Shown here piece by piece: positions 25,139-33,013 of a stretch of DNA of 64,000 nt. The DNA is taken from contig OZ271831.1 of the NCBI GenBank assembly GCA_965601455.1, forward strand, positions 1,364,001 to 1,428,000. Reading direction: 5' to 3'. A program made the position numbers and the translations under genes. The DNA is from JANQEU01 sp965601455 (GTDB taxonomy: Bacteria > Bacteroidota > Bacteroidia > Cytophagales > Cyclobacteriaceae). Each line of letters opens with the position of its first letter. Position 1 is the first letter of the stretch. The notes under the pieces are model-generated. The model was not told the origin of the DNA and ran no database searches. It saw only the letters and a list, made by a program, of their open reading frames with translations.

Positions 25139-25693
25139 TCAACAATCAATTGTGTAATTGCTTTCTGAAGGATGGAAAATGAAGGTTTGATCTTCACCAA
25201 TTGAAAAATGAAGTAAACCATCAATCACTTCATATTTATACATTGTGGAGTATTGAATTTCTTCACTTAACCCATAGTAATCATATTGAACCCATAAAAC
25301 GTCCACCTCATCTTTCTTGAGTTCAATATCCCATTTTTCCCCATCGCTATATGTTTCACCCAATTTCCATCTCTCGCAGGATGAAGGAATATCATCAATA
25401 CTGAAGTAGGTTATAAAAAACTCGCTGCCTGTAAAGTTGGAAAATTCTATATCTGAATAGTCGCTATTATAGTTTTCTTTATCTGTCCAGATCGTCCCTT
25501 CATATTTATTTAGAAATCGACACTGCTTTCTTGCCCAACCTCGGCCACAACGGATAGTATTCGGATTACGACCTTGATATTCTCTTCCATGTGCATCTAC
25601 TGCAACCTTCTGCCAAGACTCATGATACTTTACGTCGTCATCCAAACATGAAAACAGGGAAAAGAATAGGAGTGGTAGGAGTAATTTTTTCAT
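25139..25693 (-). CDS. Lipoprotein of unknown family (copy 2 of a tandem pair)
   Basis: About 184 residues from the ATG at 25693 (MKKLLLPLLFFSLFSC, then LDDDVKYHESW). It is clearly paralogous to the 24378-24941 protein over its whole length, roughly 60 percent by eye. It shares YEGTIWT, CERWKLGETYSDG and MYKYEVIDGLLHFS, and has the same four extra cysteines. The frame extends six codons upstream, but those precede the signal peptide and are not needed. Flanking non-coding sequence is also similar between the copies, so the duplication was larger than the gene. Function unknown. Confidence 0.75.
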   Translation of the reverse strand: MKKLLLPLLFFSLFSCLDDDVKYHESWQKVAVDAHGREYQGRNPNTIRCGRGWARKQCRFLNKYEGTIWTDKENYNSDYSDIEFSNFTGSEFFITYFSIDDIPSSCERWKLGETYSDGEKWDIELKKDEVDVLWVQYDYYGLSEEIQYSTMYKYEVIDGLLHFSIGEDQTFIFHPSESNYTIDC

Positions 25694-26087
25694 TACGAAC
25701 TGGTATTCCACAAGCTAACCTGGCAGCAAGCTAATCAATAGATTTATTTAGGTGTTTCTTCAGTTAGTCTTTTCCTATGCCTGATACTGATCGGCATATA
25801 TCAAAATATAGTGTTTTATGATAAACCATATCAGACTATTTATTTGATTTTAAGAACTTCAATTTGTGTTAGAGAACCTTTAAATCCAGGGTCTACAGAA
25901 GCTCAGACTCCTGATTTTCTAATTATCCCCACTTTCTCCCACGATTTTGAAATAAATCGATATTTTCTTTAAAAAATTCCTAAAGTAGTGATTGGCATAT
26001 AACTAGCTCATTCCGGTTCACTTACGTATTCTTCCTTTTAGTAATCTAAAAGCCCTTTTTAATCCGTTCTAGGTGTTTTTCAGAATA
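25694..26087. other. Intergenic region between the lipoprotein and dcw cluster, containing an inverted MraZ-type motif
   Basis: About 390 bp, AT-rich, with no coding frame that looks real. It holds the inverted GTGGG pair listed separately at 25928-25942. No promoter matching TAnnTTTG was found for the lipoprotein gene; TATATTTTG on the minus strand near 25806-25814 is one base off. Confidence 0.5.
25928..25942 (-). promoter_or_regulatory. Inverted MraZ-type operator (two TGGG repeats)
   Basis: On the minus strand the sequence reads GTGGGAGAAAGTGGGG, two GTGGG repeats spaced exactly 10 bp. It agrees with the known MraZ operator form TGGGN-N5-TGGGN and matches 13-14 of 16 bases of the plus-strand repeats before mraZ. 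It faces away from mraZ, about 160 bp upstream. Confidence 0.5.
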
Positions 26088-26117
26088 AAAGTGTCATAAA
26101 GTGGGGGAAAGTGGTTG
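26088..26117 (+). promoter_or_regulatory. Predicted MraZ operator (three 10-bp direct repeats)
   Basis: Three exactly 10-bp-spaced repeats of AAAGTG plus four bases (TCAT, GGGG, GTTG). This agrees with MraZ autorepression through TGGGN repeats separated by 5 bp. The last repeat contains the TTG of the predicted -33 element, so bound MraZ would block RNA polymerase. Confidence 0.65.
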
Positions 26118-26144
26118 CAAATGTGATCTGTTTCCTTACATTTG
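26115..26144 (+). promoter_or_regulatory. Promoter of the dcw cluster
   Basis: TTG at 26115-26117, a 19-nt spacer, then TACATTTG at 26137-26144: the full Bacteroidota consensus. Transcription would start near 26150, about 25 nt before the mraZ ATG. Confidence 0.7.
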
Positions 26145-26174
26145 CTATGGTGGTTTATATTTTTCAAAGCTCTT

Positions 26175-26618
26175 ATGGCTTTTTTTACAAGCGAATATGA
26201 GTGTAAGTTGGATGCCAAGGGGAGGATGGTTTTACCTGCAAAGATTAAGACCAACCTACCCGAGGTCTCCACTAATGAGTTGGTTCTCAGGAAAGGTTTT
26301 GAGTCCAATCTAATCTTGTATCCCATGCTGGAATACAAGAAAATCCACCATAAGATATCGGCGCTAAGTGAGTTTAATCCCGAACAACGGAGACTCAAAA
26401 GAATATTTTTCAGGAGCATCGCTCAGGTAGAGTTGGATAGTGCAGGTCGGATTAATGTACCCAAGCAAATGCTCGCTCATGCCAAAATTGAGAAAGAAGC
26501 CATTCTGATTGGTATGGGCAACTACATTGAAATATGGAATCCGGAAGTATTCGATGAAAGCCTTGGAGGGGATGGAAATGAGTTCTCGGATTTAGCCCAA
26601 AAGTACCTCGACGAATAA
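26175..26618 (+). CDS. mraZ: Transcriptional regulator MraZ
   Basis: 147 residues starting MAFFTSEYECKLDAKGRMVLP. The protein has two AbrB-like SpoVT/MraZ half-domains: CKLDAKGRMVLPAKI (about 10-24) and VELDSAGRINVPKQML (about 82-97), each with the DxxGR signature. MraZ forms ring oligomers, binds TGGG repeats and controls its own dcw operon. The frame opens 11 codons earlier at 26142, but that lies on the predicted -7 box, so ATG 26175 is the start. Confidence 0.95.
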   Translation: MAFFTSEYECKLDAKGRMVLPAKIKTNLPEVSTNELVLRKGFESNLILYPMLEYKKIHHKISALSEFNPEQRRLKRIFFRSIAQVELDSAGRINVPKQMLAHAKIEKEAILIGMGNYIEIWNPEVFDESLGGDGNEFSDLAQKYLDE

Positions 26619-26627
26619 CGATCGGCT

Positions 26628-27539
26628 ATGTCATATCATACGCCGGTATTACTAAAGGAGAGTGTCGATGGGTTAGACATTCGACCGGATGGAGTGTATG
26701 TGGATGTGACGTTTGGAGGAGGAGGACACTCAAAAGAAATATATAAAAAGCTTTCAGGAGGAAAGCTCATTGCATTTGATCAGGATCCTGATGCGGAGGA
26801 AAACACGAAGGATTTTGAGCCAGATGCCAATCGTTCTTTTGTTTTTGTGCCATCTAATTTCAAAGACCTCAAACGGTTCTTGAAATTTCATAAATCAGAT
26901 TCTGTTGACGGTATTTTGGCTGATTTAGGAGTTTCATCACACCAGTTTGATGTCAGAGATCGAGGGTTTTCAACTCGGATGAAAGGTGCGTTGGATATGA
27001 GAATGGATAAGGTTCAGGACCTTACCGCCAGAACAATAATCAACGACTATGATGAATCTGATCTGATTCATCTCTTCAGCTATTATGGCGACATCCGAAA
27101 TTCCAGAACGTTGGCTTCAACCATAGTCGCACAACGTAATCACCAACCCATCGAAACCACCATTCAACTTCGGCAAATAGCAGAACAAGCAGCTCCAAAG
27201 GGTAAAACTGAAAAGTATATGGCGCAGTTGTTCCAGGCCTTGCGAATTGAAGTGAATGACGAAATGAACGCTCTGAAAGACCTGTTGACGCAATCTTCAG
27301 AGTGCTTGAAAAAAGATGGCAGGTTGGTAGTAATTAGTTACCACTCCATGGAGGATCGTCTGGTAAAAAGCTTTTTGGCAACAGGCAATTTCAAAGGAAA
27401 GCCGGAAAAAGACTTTTACGGCAACCTGATTCGACCAATGGATCCATTAACGAGGAAACCGATCATGCCAACCGATGAAGAAATTAAAAATAACAATCGT
27501 GCCCGAAGTGCTCGATTGAGAATTGGTATAAAAAAATAA
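26628..27539 (+). CDS. rsmH: 16S rRNA (cytosine1402-N4)-methyltransferase
   Basis: 303 residues. SAM-dependent N4-methylation of C1402 in the ribosomal P site. Signatures are the N-terminal YHTPVLLKESVDGL, the SAM motif YVDVTFGGGGHSKEI, DGILADLGVSSHQFD, RGFSTRMKGALDMRMD, and the C-terminal LVVISYHSMEDRLVKSF. It lies 9 nt after mraZ, its usual place in dcw clusters. Confidence 0.97.
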   Translation: MSYHTPVLLKESVDGLDIRPDGVYVDVTFGGGGHSKEIYKKLSGGKLIAFDQDPDAEENTKDFEPDANRSFVFVPSNFKDLKRFLKFHKSDSVDGILADLGVSSHQFDVRDRGFSTRMKGALDMRMDKVQDLTARTIINDYDESDLIHLFSYYGDIRNSRTLASTIVAQRNHQPIETTIQLRQIAEQAAPKGKTEKYMAQLFQALRIEVNDEMNALKDLLTQSSECLKKDGRLVVISYHSMEDRLVKSFLATGNFKGKPEKDFYGNLIRPMDPLTRKPIMPTDEEIKNNNRARSARLRIGIKK

Positions 27540-27541
27540 CT

Positions 27542-27907
27542 ATGGCTGTAAATACATACCGACTACCTGGAAAAGAACCGCGAACGCCTGGGTTTTTCTC
27601 AGCAGTTGAGCGGTTTCTGCGTATCGATCAGACCGTTGCAGAAGTCATACACGTCAAGTTTCTTCCTCAAATTGTTTTCACAGCCTTCTTATGTCTGGCG
27701 TATATCGCGAACAGACACTATGCCGAAAAGAAAGTTCGGGCAATTAATGTCCTTGAGCAGCAGGTAAACGATCTGAGGGCTGATTACACCACTTTGAAGG
27801 CGGACTACATGTACGCCAGCAAACAATCCGAGGTTGTTAAAAAAGCAGCAAGTCTTGGTTTGAAAGAATCTCATGTTCCACCGGAGAAGATCATTATCTC
27901 GGAATGA
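27542..27907 (+). CDS. ftsL: FtsL-like cell division protein
   Basis: 121 residues with one membrane segment (about 42-58, IVFTAFLCLAYIANRHY) and a following coiled coil (VRAINVLEQQVNDLRADYTTLKADY). This is the single-pass topology of FtsL, which joins FtsB/DivIC and FtsQ in the periplasm to activate FtsWI. Sequence conservation in this family is low; the call rests on topology, size and position between rsmH and ftsI. The stop overlaps the ftsI ATG by 4 nt. Confidence 0.85.
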   Translation: MAVNTYRLPGKEPRTPGFFSAVERFLRIDQTVAEVIHVKFLPQIVFTAFLCLAYIANRHYAEKKVRAINVLEQQVNDLRADYTTLKADYMYASKQSEVVKKAASLGLKESHVPPEKIIISE

Positions 27908-30006
27908 ATATTCGAACTTCCATATTGCTTCGGGTTCGGGTTGCCTTTCTGTTAGCTATTCTATTTACAGGTGGTATTGTTTATCGTGTAGTTAATGTTC
28001 AGTACGTAGAAGGGGAAAGCTGGAGAAAACTGGCTCAAACCATTGGTCTAAAGATCATGAAGACTCCCGCCACACGCGGAAATATATATTCTGATAACGG
28101 AAGTCTTCTCGCGACATCGCTGCCTTTCTACCAGGTTGCCTTTGATCCATTTCTTTCAGATGACGGATTGTACAAAACACACATCGACTCACTCTGTTAT
28201 CTCCTTTCGGACTTCTACAATGACATGTCTGCGGTTGAATACAAACGAAGAATCAACCAGGCCCGTGTTGACGGTCGCCGATACATGATTATCAATAGGA
28301 AAGAGATTGGTTATCAGGAAAAGAAATTGATGGAAAGCTGGCCTATTTTCCGGGAAGGCCGAATGAAAGGAGGGATCATATTTGAGAAGGTGGAGCGCCG
28401 ATTTCTGCCTTTTTCACATCTTGGTTTACGCACCATTGGCTCGGTCAATGCTGAAAACAGGGGTACAGTTGGGCTTGAGTATTCGTTTAATCGGCACCTG
28501 GCAGGAAGAGACGGTAAAGCACTTTATCAGAAGATGGCCGGAGGAGGCTGGAAACCCATTTACGACGGCACCGAAATTAGACCTGTTGATGGGTATGATG
28601 TTGAAACTACAATCAATATCAATCTGCAGGACATCGCAGAAAGTGCATTATTAAAGGCCTTAATCCGTCACCAGGCGGATTATGGATCAGTTGTTTTGAT
28701 GGAGGTAGCTTCCGGTGAGATCAAGGCCATGTCCAATCTTAGTCGAAACAGGCAAGGTCATTATTATGAAAGGTACAACTATGCTGTAGGAAATCAGGGC
28801 TCAAGAGAGCCAGGTTCAACCTTCAAGCTGGCCAGTATGATTGCCTTGTTTGAAGACAGTAAAACCAATTTGGGTGACTCCGTGGATACTGGTGATGGTG
28901 AGCTTGAGTTTTTCGATCAGGTAATGAAAGATCATAAACCTGGTGGTTACGGTGTGTTGTCAGTGCAAGAAGTGTTTGAGAAATCTTCCAACATTGGTGT
29001 AGCCAAGTTGATCACTGAACACTTTGGCTCAGACCCTCAGCGATATATTGATTACCTGAATGAACTAGGTCTTTCACAACCTGTAGGTTTTCAGATGGTT
29101 GGAGAGGGAAAACCGTATATCAAGCAACCTTCCGATTCAACCTGGAGTGGTACTACTCTGCCCTGGATGTCTCATGGGTACGAGCTGAAAATGACACCGC
29201 TACACACCTTGACTTTGTATAACGCCGTAGCGAATGGAGGTAAAATGATTCAACCCATTATCGTGAAATCGATAAAGGATGCCGATCGTCCATTGGAGCG
29301 ATACGAAACACGGGTACTAAACGATAAGATCTGCTCGAAAACTACACTTAAGAAGCTACAAACACTTCTGGAAGGGGTTGTATCTCATGGTACTGCACAG
29401 AACATCAGTAACACCAAGTACAAGGTTGCTGGCAAAACCGGGACGGCGAAAAAAGTCAAGAATGGTCGATACACCAACGAGTACTACACTTCATTTGTGG
29501 GTTACTTCCCGGCTGAACAGCCAAAGTATAGTTGCATTGTAGTAATAGACAATCCGAAAGGATATCAAATCTATGGTAGCGATGTTTCCGCCCCTGTATT
29601 CAGAGAAATCGCTAATAAGATATATGCCACTGAAATTGAAACACTTGATAATTACCTAACCCAGGAAGGTGATTTCTCCGGAACGTTTCCTGTGATTCGG
29701 TCAGGCTACAAAGACGACCTGTCACTAATCTGTAACGAGCTAGGGATATCCAATCATTCTGATGATGAAAATGCTCCCTGGGTCAAAACCAGGGTGGCAG
29801 GAAATGCAGTGCTATGGAGCCGTAATCCTGTTCAAAATGGAGCCGTTCCTGACGTCAGGGGAATGACATTGAGAGACGCGCTGTATGTCTTGGAAAATGC
29901 CGGGTTGAAGGTTGAGTTTGAAGGCCGAGGTCGAGTTATTGAGCAATCGATGTACCCAGGTAGAAGAGTAGTTGGAGACCATAAAATAAGACTAAAGCTT
30001 GGCTAG
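27904..30006 (+). CDS. ftsI: Division transpeptidase (penicillin-binding protein, FtsI/PBP3) with PASTA domain
   Basis: 700 residues. N-terminal membrane anchor (about 8-28), a PBP dimerisation domain with TRGNIYSDNGSLLATS, then the transpeptidase. Its motifs are S305-T-F-K (PGSTFKLAS), SSN (KSSNIGVAK) and KTGTA (AGKTGTAKK). The last 60 or so residues (VPDVRGMTLRDALYVLENAGLKV) form a PASTA domain, common in the FtsI of Bacteroidota and Gram-positives but absent in E. coli. It cross-links septal peptidoglycan together with FtsW. It overlaps ftsL upstream by 4 nt and murE downstream by 8 nt. Confidence 0.95.
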   Translation: MNIRTSILLRVRVAFLLAILFTGGIVYRVVNVQYVEGESWRKLAQTIGLKIMKTPATRGNIYSDNGSLLATSLPFYQVAFDPFLSDDGLYKTHIDSLCYLLSDFYNDMSAVEYKRRINQARVDGRRYMIINRKEIGYQEKKLMESWPIFREGRMKGGIIFEKVERRFLPFSHLGLRTIGSVNAENRGTVGLEYSFNRHLAGRDGKALYQKMAGGGWKPIYDGTEIRPVDGYDVETTININLQDIAESALLKALIRHQADYGSVVLMEVASGEIKAMSNLSRNRQGHYYERYNYAVGNQGSREPGSTFKLASMIALFEDSKTNLGDSVDTGDGELEFFDQVMKDHKPGGYGVLSVQEVFEKSSNIGVAKLITEHFGSDPQRYIDYLNELGLSQPVGFQMVGEGKPYIKQPSDSTWSGTTLPWMSHGYELKMTPLHTLTLYNAVANGGKMIQPIIVKSIKDADRPLERYETRVLNDKICSKTTLKKLQTLLEGVVSHGTAQNISNTKYKVAGKTGTAKKVKNGRYTNEYYTSFVGYFPAEQPKYSCIVVIDNPKGYQIYGSDVSAPVFREIANKIYATEIETLDNYLTQEGDFSGTFPVIRSGYKDDLSLICNELGISNHSDDENAPWVKTRVAGNAVLWSRNPVQNGAVPDVRGMTLRDALYVLENAGLKVEFEGRGRVIEQSMYPGRRVVGDHKIRLKLG

Positions 30007-31456
30007 CCTGAAAGACATATTATACGGTGTGTCGCTCCGATCAATAAATGGTGAGAGAGAGATCCAGATCACTGGAATCGCTTTTGATTCTCGAAAAGTG
30101 GTTAACGGCTCGCTTTTCGTTGCCATAAAGGGCTTAACTGTAGATGGACATAAATATATCACTCAAGCGATAGAGTCTGGGGCTAAGGCAATAGTGGCTG
30201 AAATACTTCCGGAAAATCGCCAGGAGAGTATTACTTATATCGAAACAGAAAACTCGTCCAAAGCACTAGGAATACTTTCTTCCAACTTTTATGGGCGTCC
30301 TTCTGAGAAACTGAAGCTGGTAGGAGTAACCGGTACAAACGGGAAAACTACGACTGTCACCATTCTCTATGAATTATTTCAAAGACTGGGTCATAAGACT
30401 GGCTTGATATCAACGGTAGAAAATCGTGTTGGAGACCAGGTTGTCGCCGCACAATACACGACCCCTGACGCATTACAACTAAATGAAATGCTAAGTCAGA
30501 TGGTTGCAGCAGGCTGTAGCGTAGTTTTCATGGAGGTAAGTTCACATGCTTTGGTTCAAAATAGAGTTCATGGAGTCATTTTTCATGGAGCGATTTTCAC
30601 AAATATGTCTCATGATCACCTGGATTATCACGGTACAATGGATGAATACATTCGGGCGAAGAAGATTCTTTTTGATGAACTGAAATCCGAAGCCTTTGCC
30701 CTGGTAAATACCGATGACAAAAGAGGGCAAGTCATGCTTCAAAATTGTGTGGCTTCCAAACATACTTATGCCATAAAGAGATTAGCTGAATTCAAGTGTA
30801 AAATCCTTCACAACACTCTTCAGGGGCTGGAGTTGGATATGGATGGAAGTTCAGTGTGGTTCCGTCTTATTGGTAAGTTCAACGCCTATAACCTGTTAGC
30901 TGCTTACGCCACGGGGATACTCCTTGAAGAAAGTAAAGAGGAGGTTTTGACACAACTCTCACAGGTTAATGGAGCAAAAGGACGATTTGACAACGTGCAT
31001 AATACCCAACAGATAATTGCATTGGTGGATTATGCTCACACTCCTGATGCTTTGGAAAACGTCCTGGGTACTATCAACGACTTACGAACAAAGAATGAGA
31101 AGGTAATTACTGTAGTGGGATGTGGAGGAGACAGGGATCGGCAAAAGAGACCTAAAATGGCTGCCATAGCTTCCAAGTTCAGTGACAAAGTCATTTTGAC
31201 CTCAGATAATCCACGCACGGAAGATCCTGAGAAGATATTAGATGATATGTACGAAGGAGTTCCGAAGAGCCAAACACGGAAAACCATGCGGATCACCAAC
31301 AGAAAAGAGGCCATTCTAACGGCTTGTAATCTGGCAGAACGTGGTGATATAATTCTGGTGGCTGGAAAAGGTCATGAGAACTATCAGGAGATTAATGGAG
31401 TCCGGCATCCGTTTGATGATCGGGAAGTATTAACGGAAATATTAACGGAGAACTGA
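29999..31456 (+). CDS. murE: UDP-MurNAc-tripeptide synthetase (meso-diaminopimelate-adding)
   Basis: 485 residues. Adds the third amino acid to UDP-MurNAc-L-Ala-D-Glu. Mur ligase motifs are GVTGTNGKTTTVT (about 112-124), MEVSSHAL, and GCGGDRDRQKRP. The DNPRTEDP segment (about 402-409) carries the DNPR motif of meso-diaminopimelate-specific enzymes, so the peptidoglycan is of the usual DAP type. The start is TTG at 29999, overlapping the ftsI stop by 8 nt; the next in-frame ATG is far inside the fold, so TTG is needed. Confidence 0.96.
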   Translation: MASLKDILYGVSLRSINGEREIQITGIAFDSRKVVNGSLFVAIKGLTVDGHKYITQAIESGAKAIVAEILPENRQESITYIETENSSKALGILSSNFYGRPSEKLKLVGVTGTNGKTTTVTILYELFQRLGHKTGLISTVENRVGDQVVAAQYTTPDALQLNEMLSQMVAAGCSVVFMEVSSHALVQNRVHGVIFHGAIFTNMSHDHLDYHGTMDEYIRAKKILFDELKSEAFALVNTDDKRGQVMLQNCVASKHTYAIKRLAEFKCKILHNTLQGLELDMDGSSVWFRLIGKFNAYNLLAAYATGILLEESKEEVLTQLSQVNGAKGRFDNVHNTQQIIALVDYAHTPDALENVLGTINDLRTKNEKVITVVGCGGDRDRQKRPKMAAIASKFSDKVILTSDNPRTEDPEKILDDMYEGVPKSQTRKTMRITNRKEAILTACNLAERGDIILVAGKGHENYQEINGVRHPFDDREVLTEILTEN

Positions 31457-32634
31457 TGCTGTATCATTTATTCGATTTCCTTGATACACAATTTGACCTG
31501 GTAGGGGCTGGAGTCTTTCAGTACATCTCCTTTCGAGCTGGTATGGCAGCATTACTCTCCCTGCTTATTACCATGTATTTCGGAAAATACCTGATTAATG
31601 CTCTTAGGAACTTTCAAATGGGAGAGACCATCAGGGACCTGGGGCTCGAAGGTCAGATGGCAAAACAGGGAACGCCCACCATGGGTGGTATAATCATCAT
31701 TGGCGGTATTGTTATTCCCACTTTACTCTTCGCCAGAATTGAGAATATATACATCATCCTTTTGGTGGTATCAGCACTCTGGATGGGTCTTATTGGCTTT
31801 ATCGATGACTACCTCAAAGTGAAGAAGAAGAACAAGGAAGGGCTTCGAGGTCAGTTCAAAATCGTTGGTCAGGTGGTACTGGGTCTAATTGTTGGCTTGG
31901 TAGTTGTCTTTCATCCCGATATCGTGATTCGTGAATTTGGAAATGAATCATACGAAGACATCAAGTCAGCAGCAACAACGATACCGTTCTTCAAGAACAA
32001 TGAGTTTCAGTATCATTGGTTTCTTCCGGCAAGCCTCGATCAATTCACCTGGATTCTATATGTGGCAATAATCATTTTCATCATTACTGCAGTATCAAAT
32101 GGAGCTAATATAACTGATGGTATTGACGGTTTGGCGGCCGGTACTTCAGCAATCATAGGTTTGACTTTGGCCATTTTCGCTTATCTATCTGGCAATGCCA
32201 TTTTCGCTGATTACTTGAATATCATGTTCATTCCTTACAGTGGGGAATTGGTGATATTCTGCAGTGCATTTGTAGGAGCGTGTATTGGTTTCCTCTGGTA
32301 CAACTCCTATCCGGCACAAGTATTTATGGGCGATACAGGAAGTCTATCTCTAGGGGGGATAATAGCGGTACTGGCCATTGTCATCAGAAAAGAATTACTC
32401 ATTCCACTACTGTGTGGAATATTCTTAATTGAAAATGTATCCGTGGTTTTGCAGGTTGGTTATTTCAAATATACCAGAAGGCGGTTTGGAGAGGGAAAAA
32501 GGATTCTCCTGATGTCACCCCTGCATCATCATTATCAGAAAAAAGGCCTTGCTGAGCCAAAGATTGTAACTCGATTTTGGACAATGGGTATTCTACTAGC
32601 AATTCTTACCCTGGCGACACTAAAACTAAGATGA
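31456..32634 (+). CDS. mraY: Phospho-MurNAc-pentapeptide transferase
   Basis: 392 residues, about ten membrane helices. Transfers phospho-MurNAc-pentapeptide to undecaprenyl phosphate to make lipid I. Signatures are GTPTMGG (about 74-80), the acid motif GFIDDYLKV (about 114-122), NGANITDGIDGLAAG, VFMGDTGSLSLGG, and SPLHHHYQKKG near the C-terminus. The periplasmic-side insert at about 170-200 is longer than in E. coli, as is usual in Bacteroidota. The ATG shares one base with the murE stop. Confidence 0.97.
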   Translation: MLYHLFDFLDTQFDLVGAGVFQYISFRAGMAALLSLLITMYFGKYLINALRNFQMGETIRDLGLEGQMAKQGTPTMGGIIIIGGIVIPTLLFARIENIYIILLVVSALWMGLIGFIDDYLKVKKKNKEGLRGQFKIVGQVVLGLIVGLVVVFHPDIVIREFGNESYEDIKSAATTIPFFKNNEFQYHWFLPASLDQFTWILYVAIIIFIITAVSNGANITDGIDGLAAGTSAIIGLTLAIFAYLSGNAIFADYLNIMFIPYSGELVIFCSAFVGACIGFLWYNSYPAQVFMGDTGSLSLGGIIAVLAIVIRKELLIPLLCGIFLIENVSVVLQVGYFKYTRRRFGEGKRILLMSPLHHHYQKKGLAEPKIVTRFWTMGILLAILTLATLKLR

Positions 32635-32641
32635 CCAAACA

Positions 32642-33013
32642 ATGAATTTGACTCAAATCACTGAAAGAAACAGAAAACTGCAGAAGGCTGCAACCCGAAT
32701 CAACGAGTTGATGCCCGGAGGTAAGATTGTGATTATGACTTCCGACCTGATGCGATCATTAAGACGAATTGATACCATTTTTCCTAAGCTTTTGGAGGCA
32801 AAAACTGAAGTTCGATTTGGAGTAGTCCTCGACAAAATGGAGGAAGAAATGGATGAAGTCATTTATGCGTTGGATCGTTTATCAGAGATCTACAAACAAA
32901 GAAAATATCAACCCCTTGGGGATTTTGTCCAGTTCGGATATGATCTAATGAGTATTTACAGCATGGGTTGTGATAAGATAATTTCCCTCAGAGTGAAAGA
33001 AGAAGAGCATTGA
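32642..33013 (+). CDS. Unrecognised 123-residue protein encoded inside the dcw cluster
   Basis: A soluble, charged and mainly helical protein (NLTQITERNRKLQKAATRINELMPGG at the start; FGVVLDKMEEEMDEVIYALDRLSEIY in the middle). It has a strand-like GGKIVIMTSDLM and ends in KIISLRVKEEEH. No signal peptide, membrane segment or catalytic motif is seen. It sits 7 nt after mraY, and its stop overlaps the TTG start of murD, so it is translated within the cell wall operon. Known dcw clusters usually have mraY next to murD; this gene is an insertion that I cannot assign. It is likely to be a cytosolic accessory of division or precursor synthesis (inference from position only). Confidence 0.8.
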   Translation: MNLTQITERNRKLQKAATRINELMPGGKIVIMTSDLMRSLRRIDTIFPKLLEAKTEVRFGVVLDKMEEEMDEVIYALDRLSEIYKQRKYQPLGDFVQFGYDLMSIYSMGCDKIISLRVKEEEH

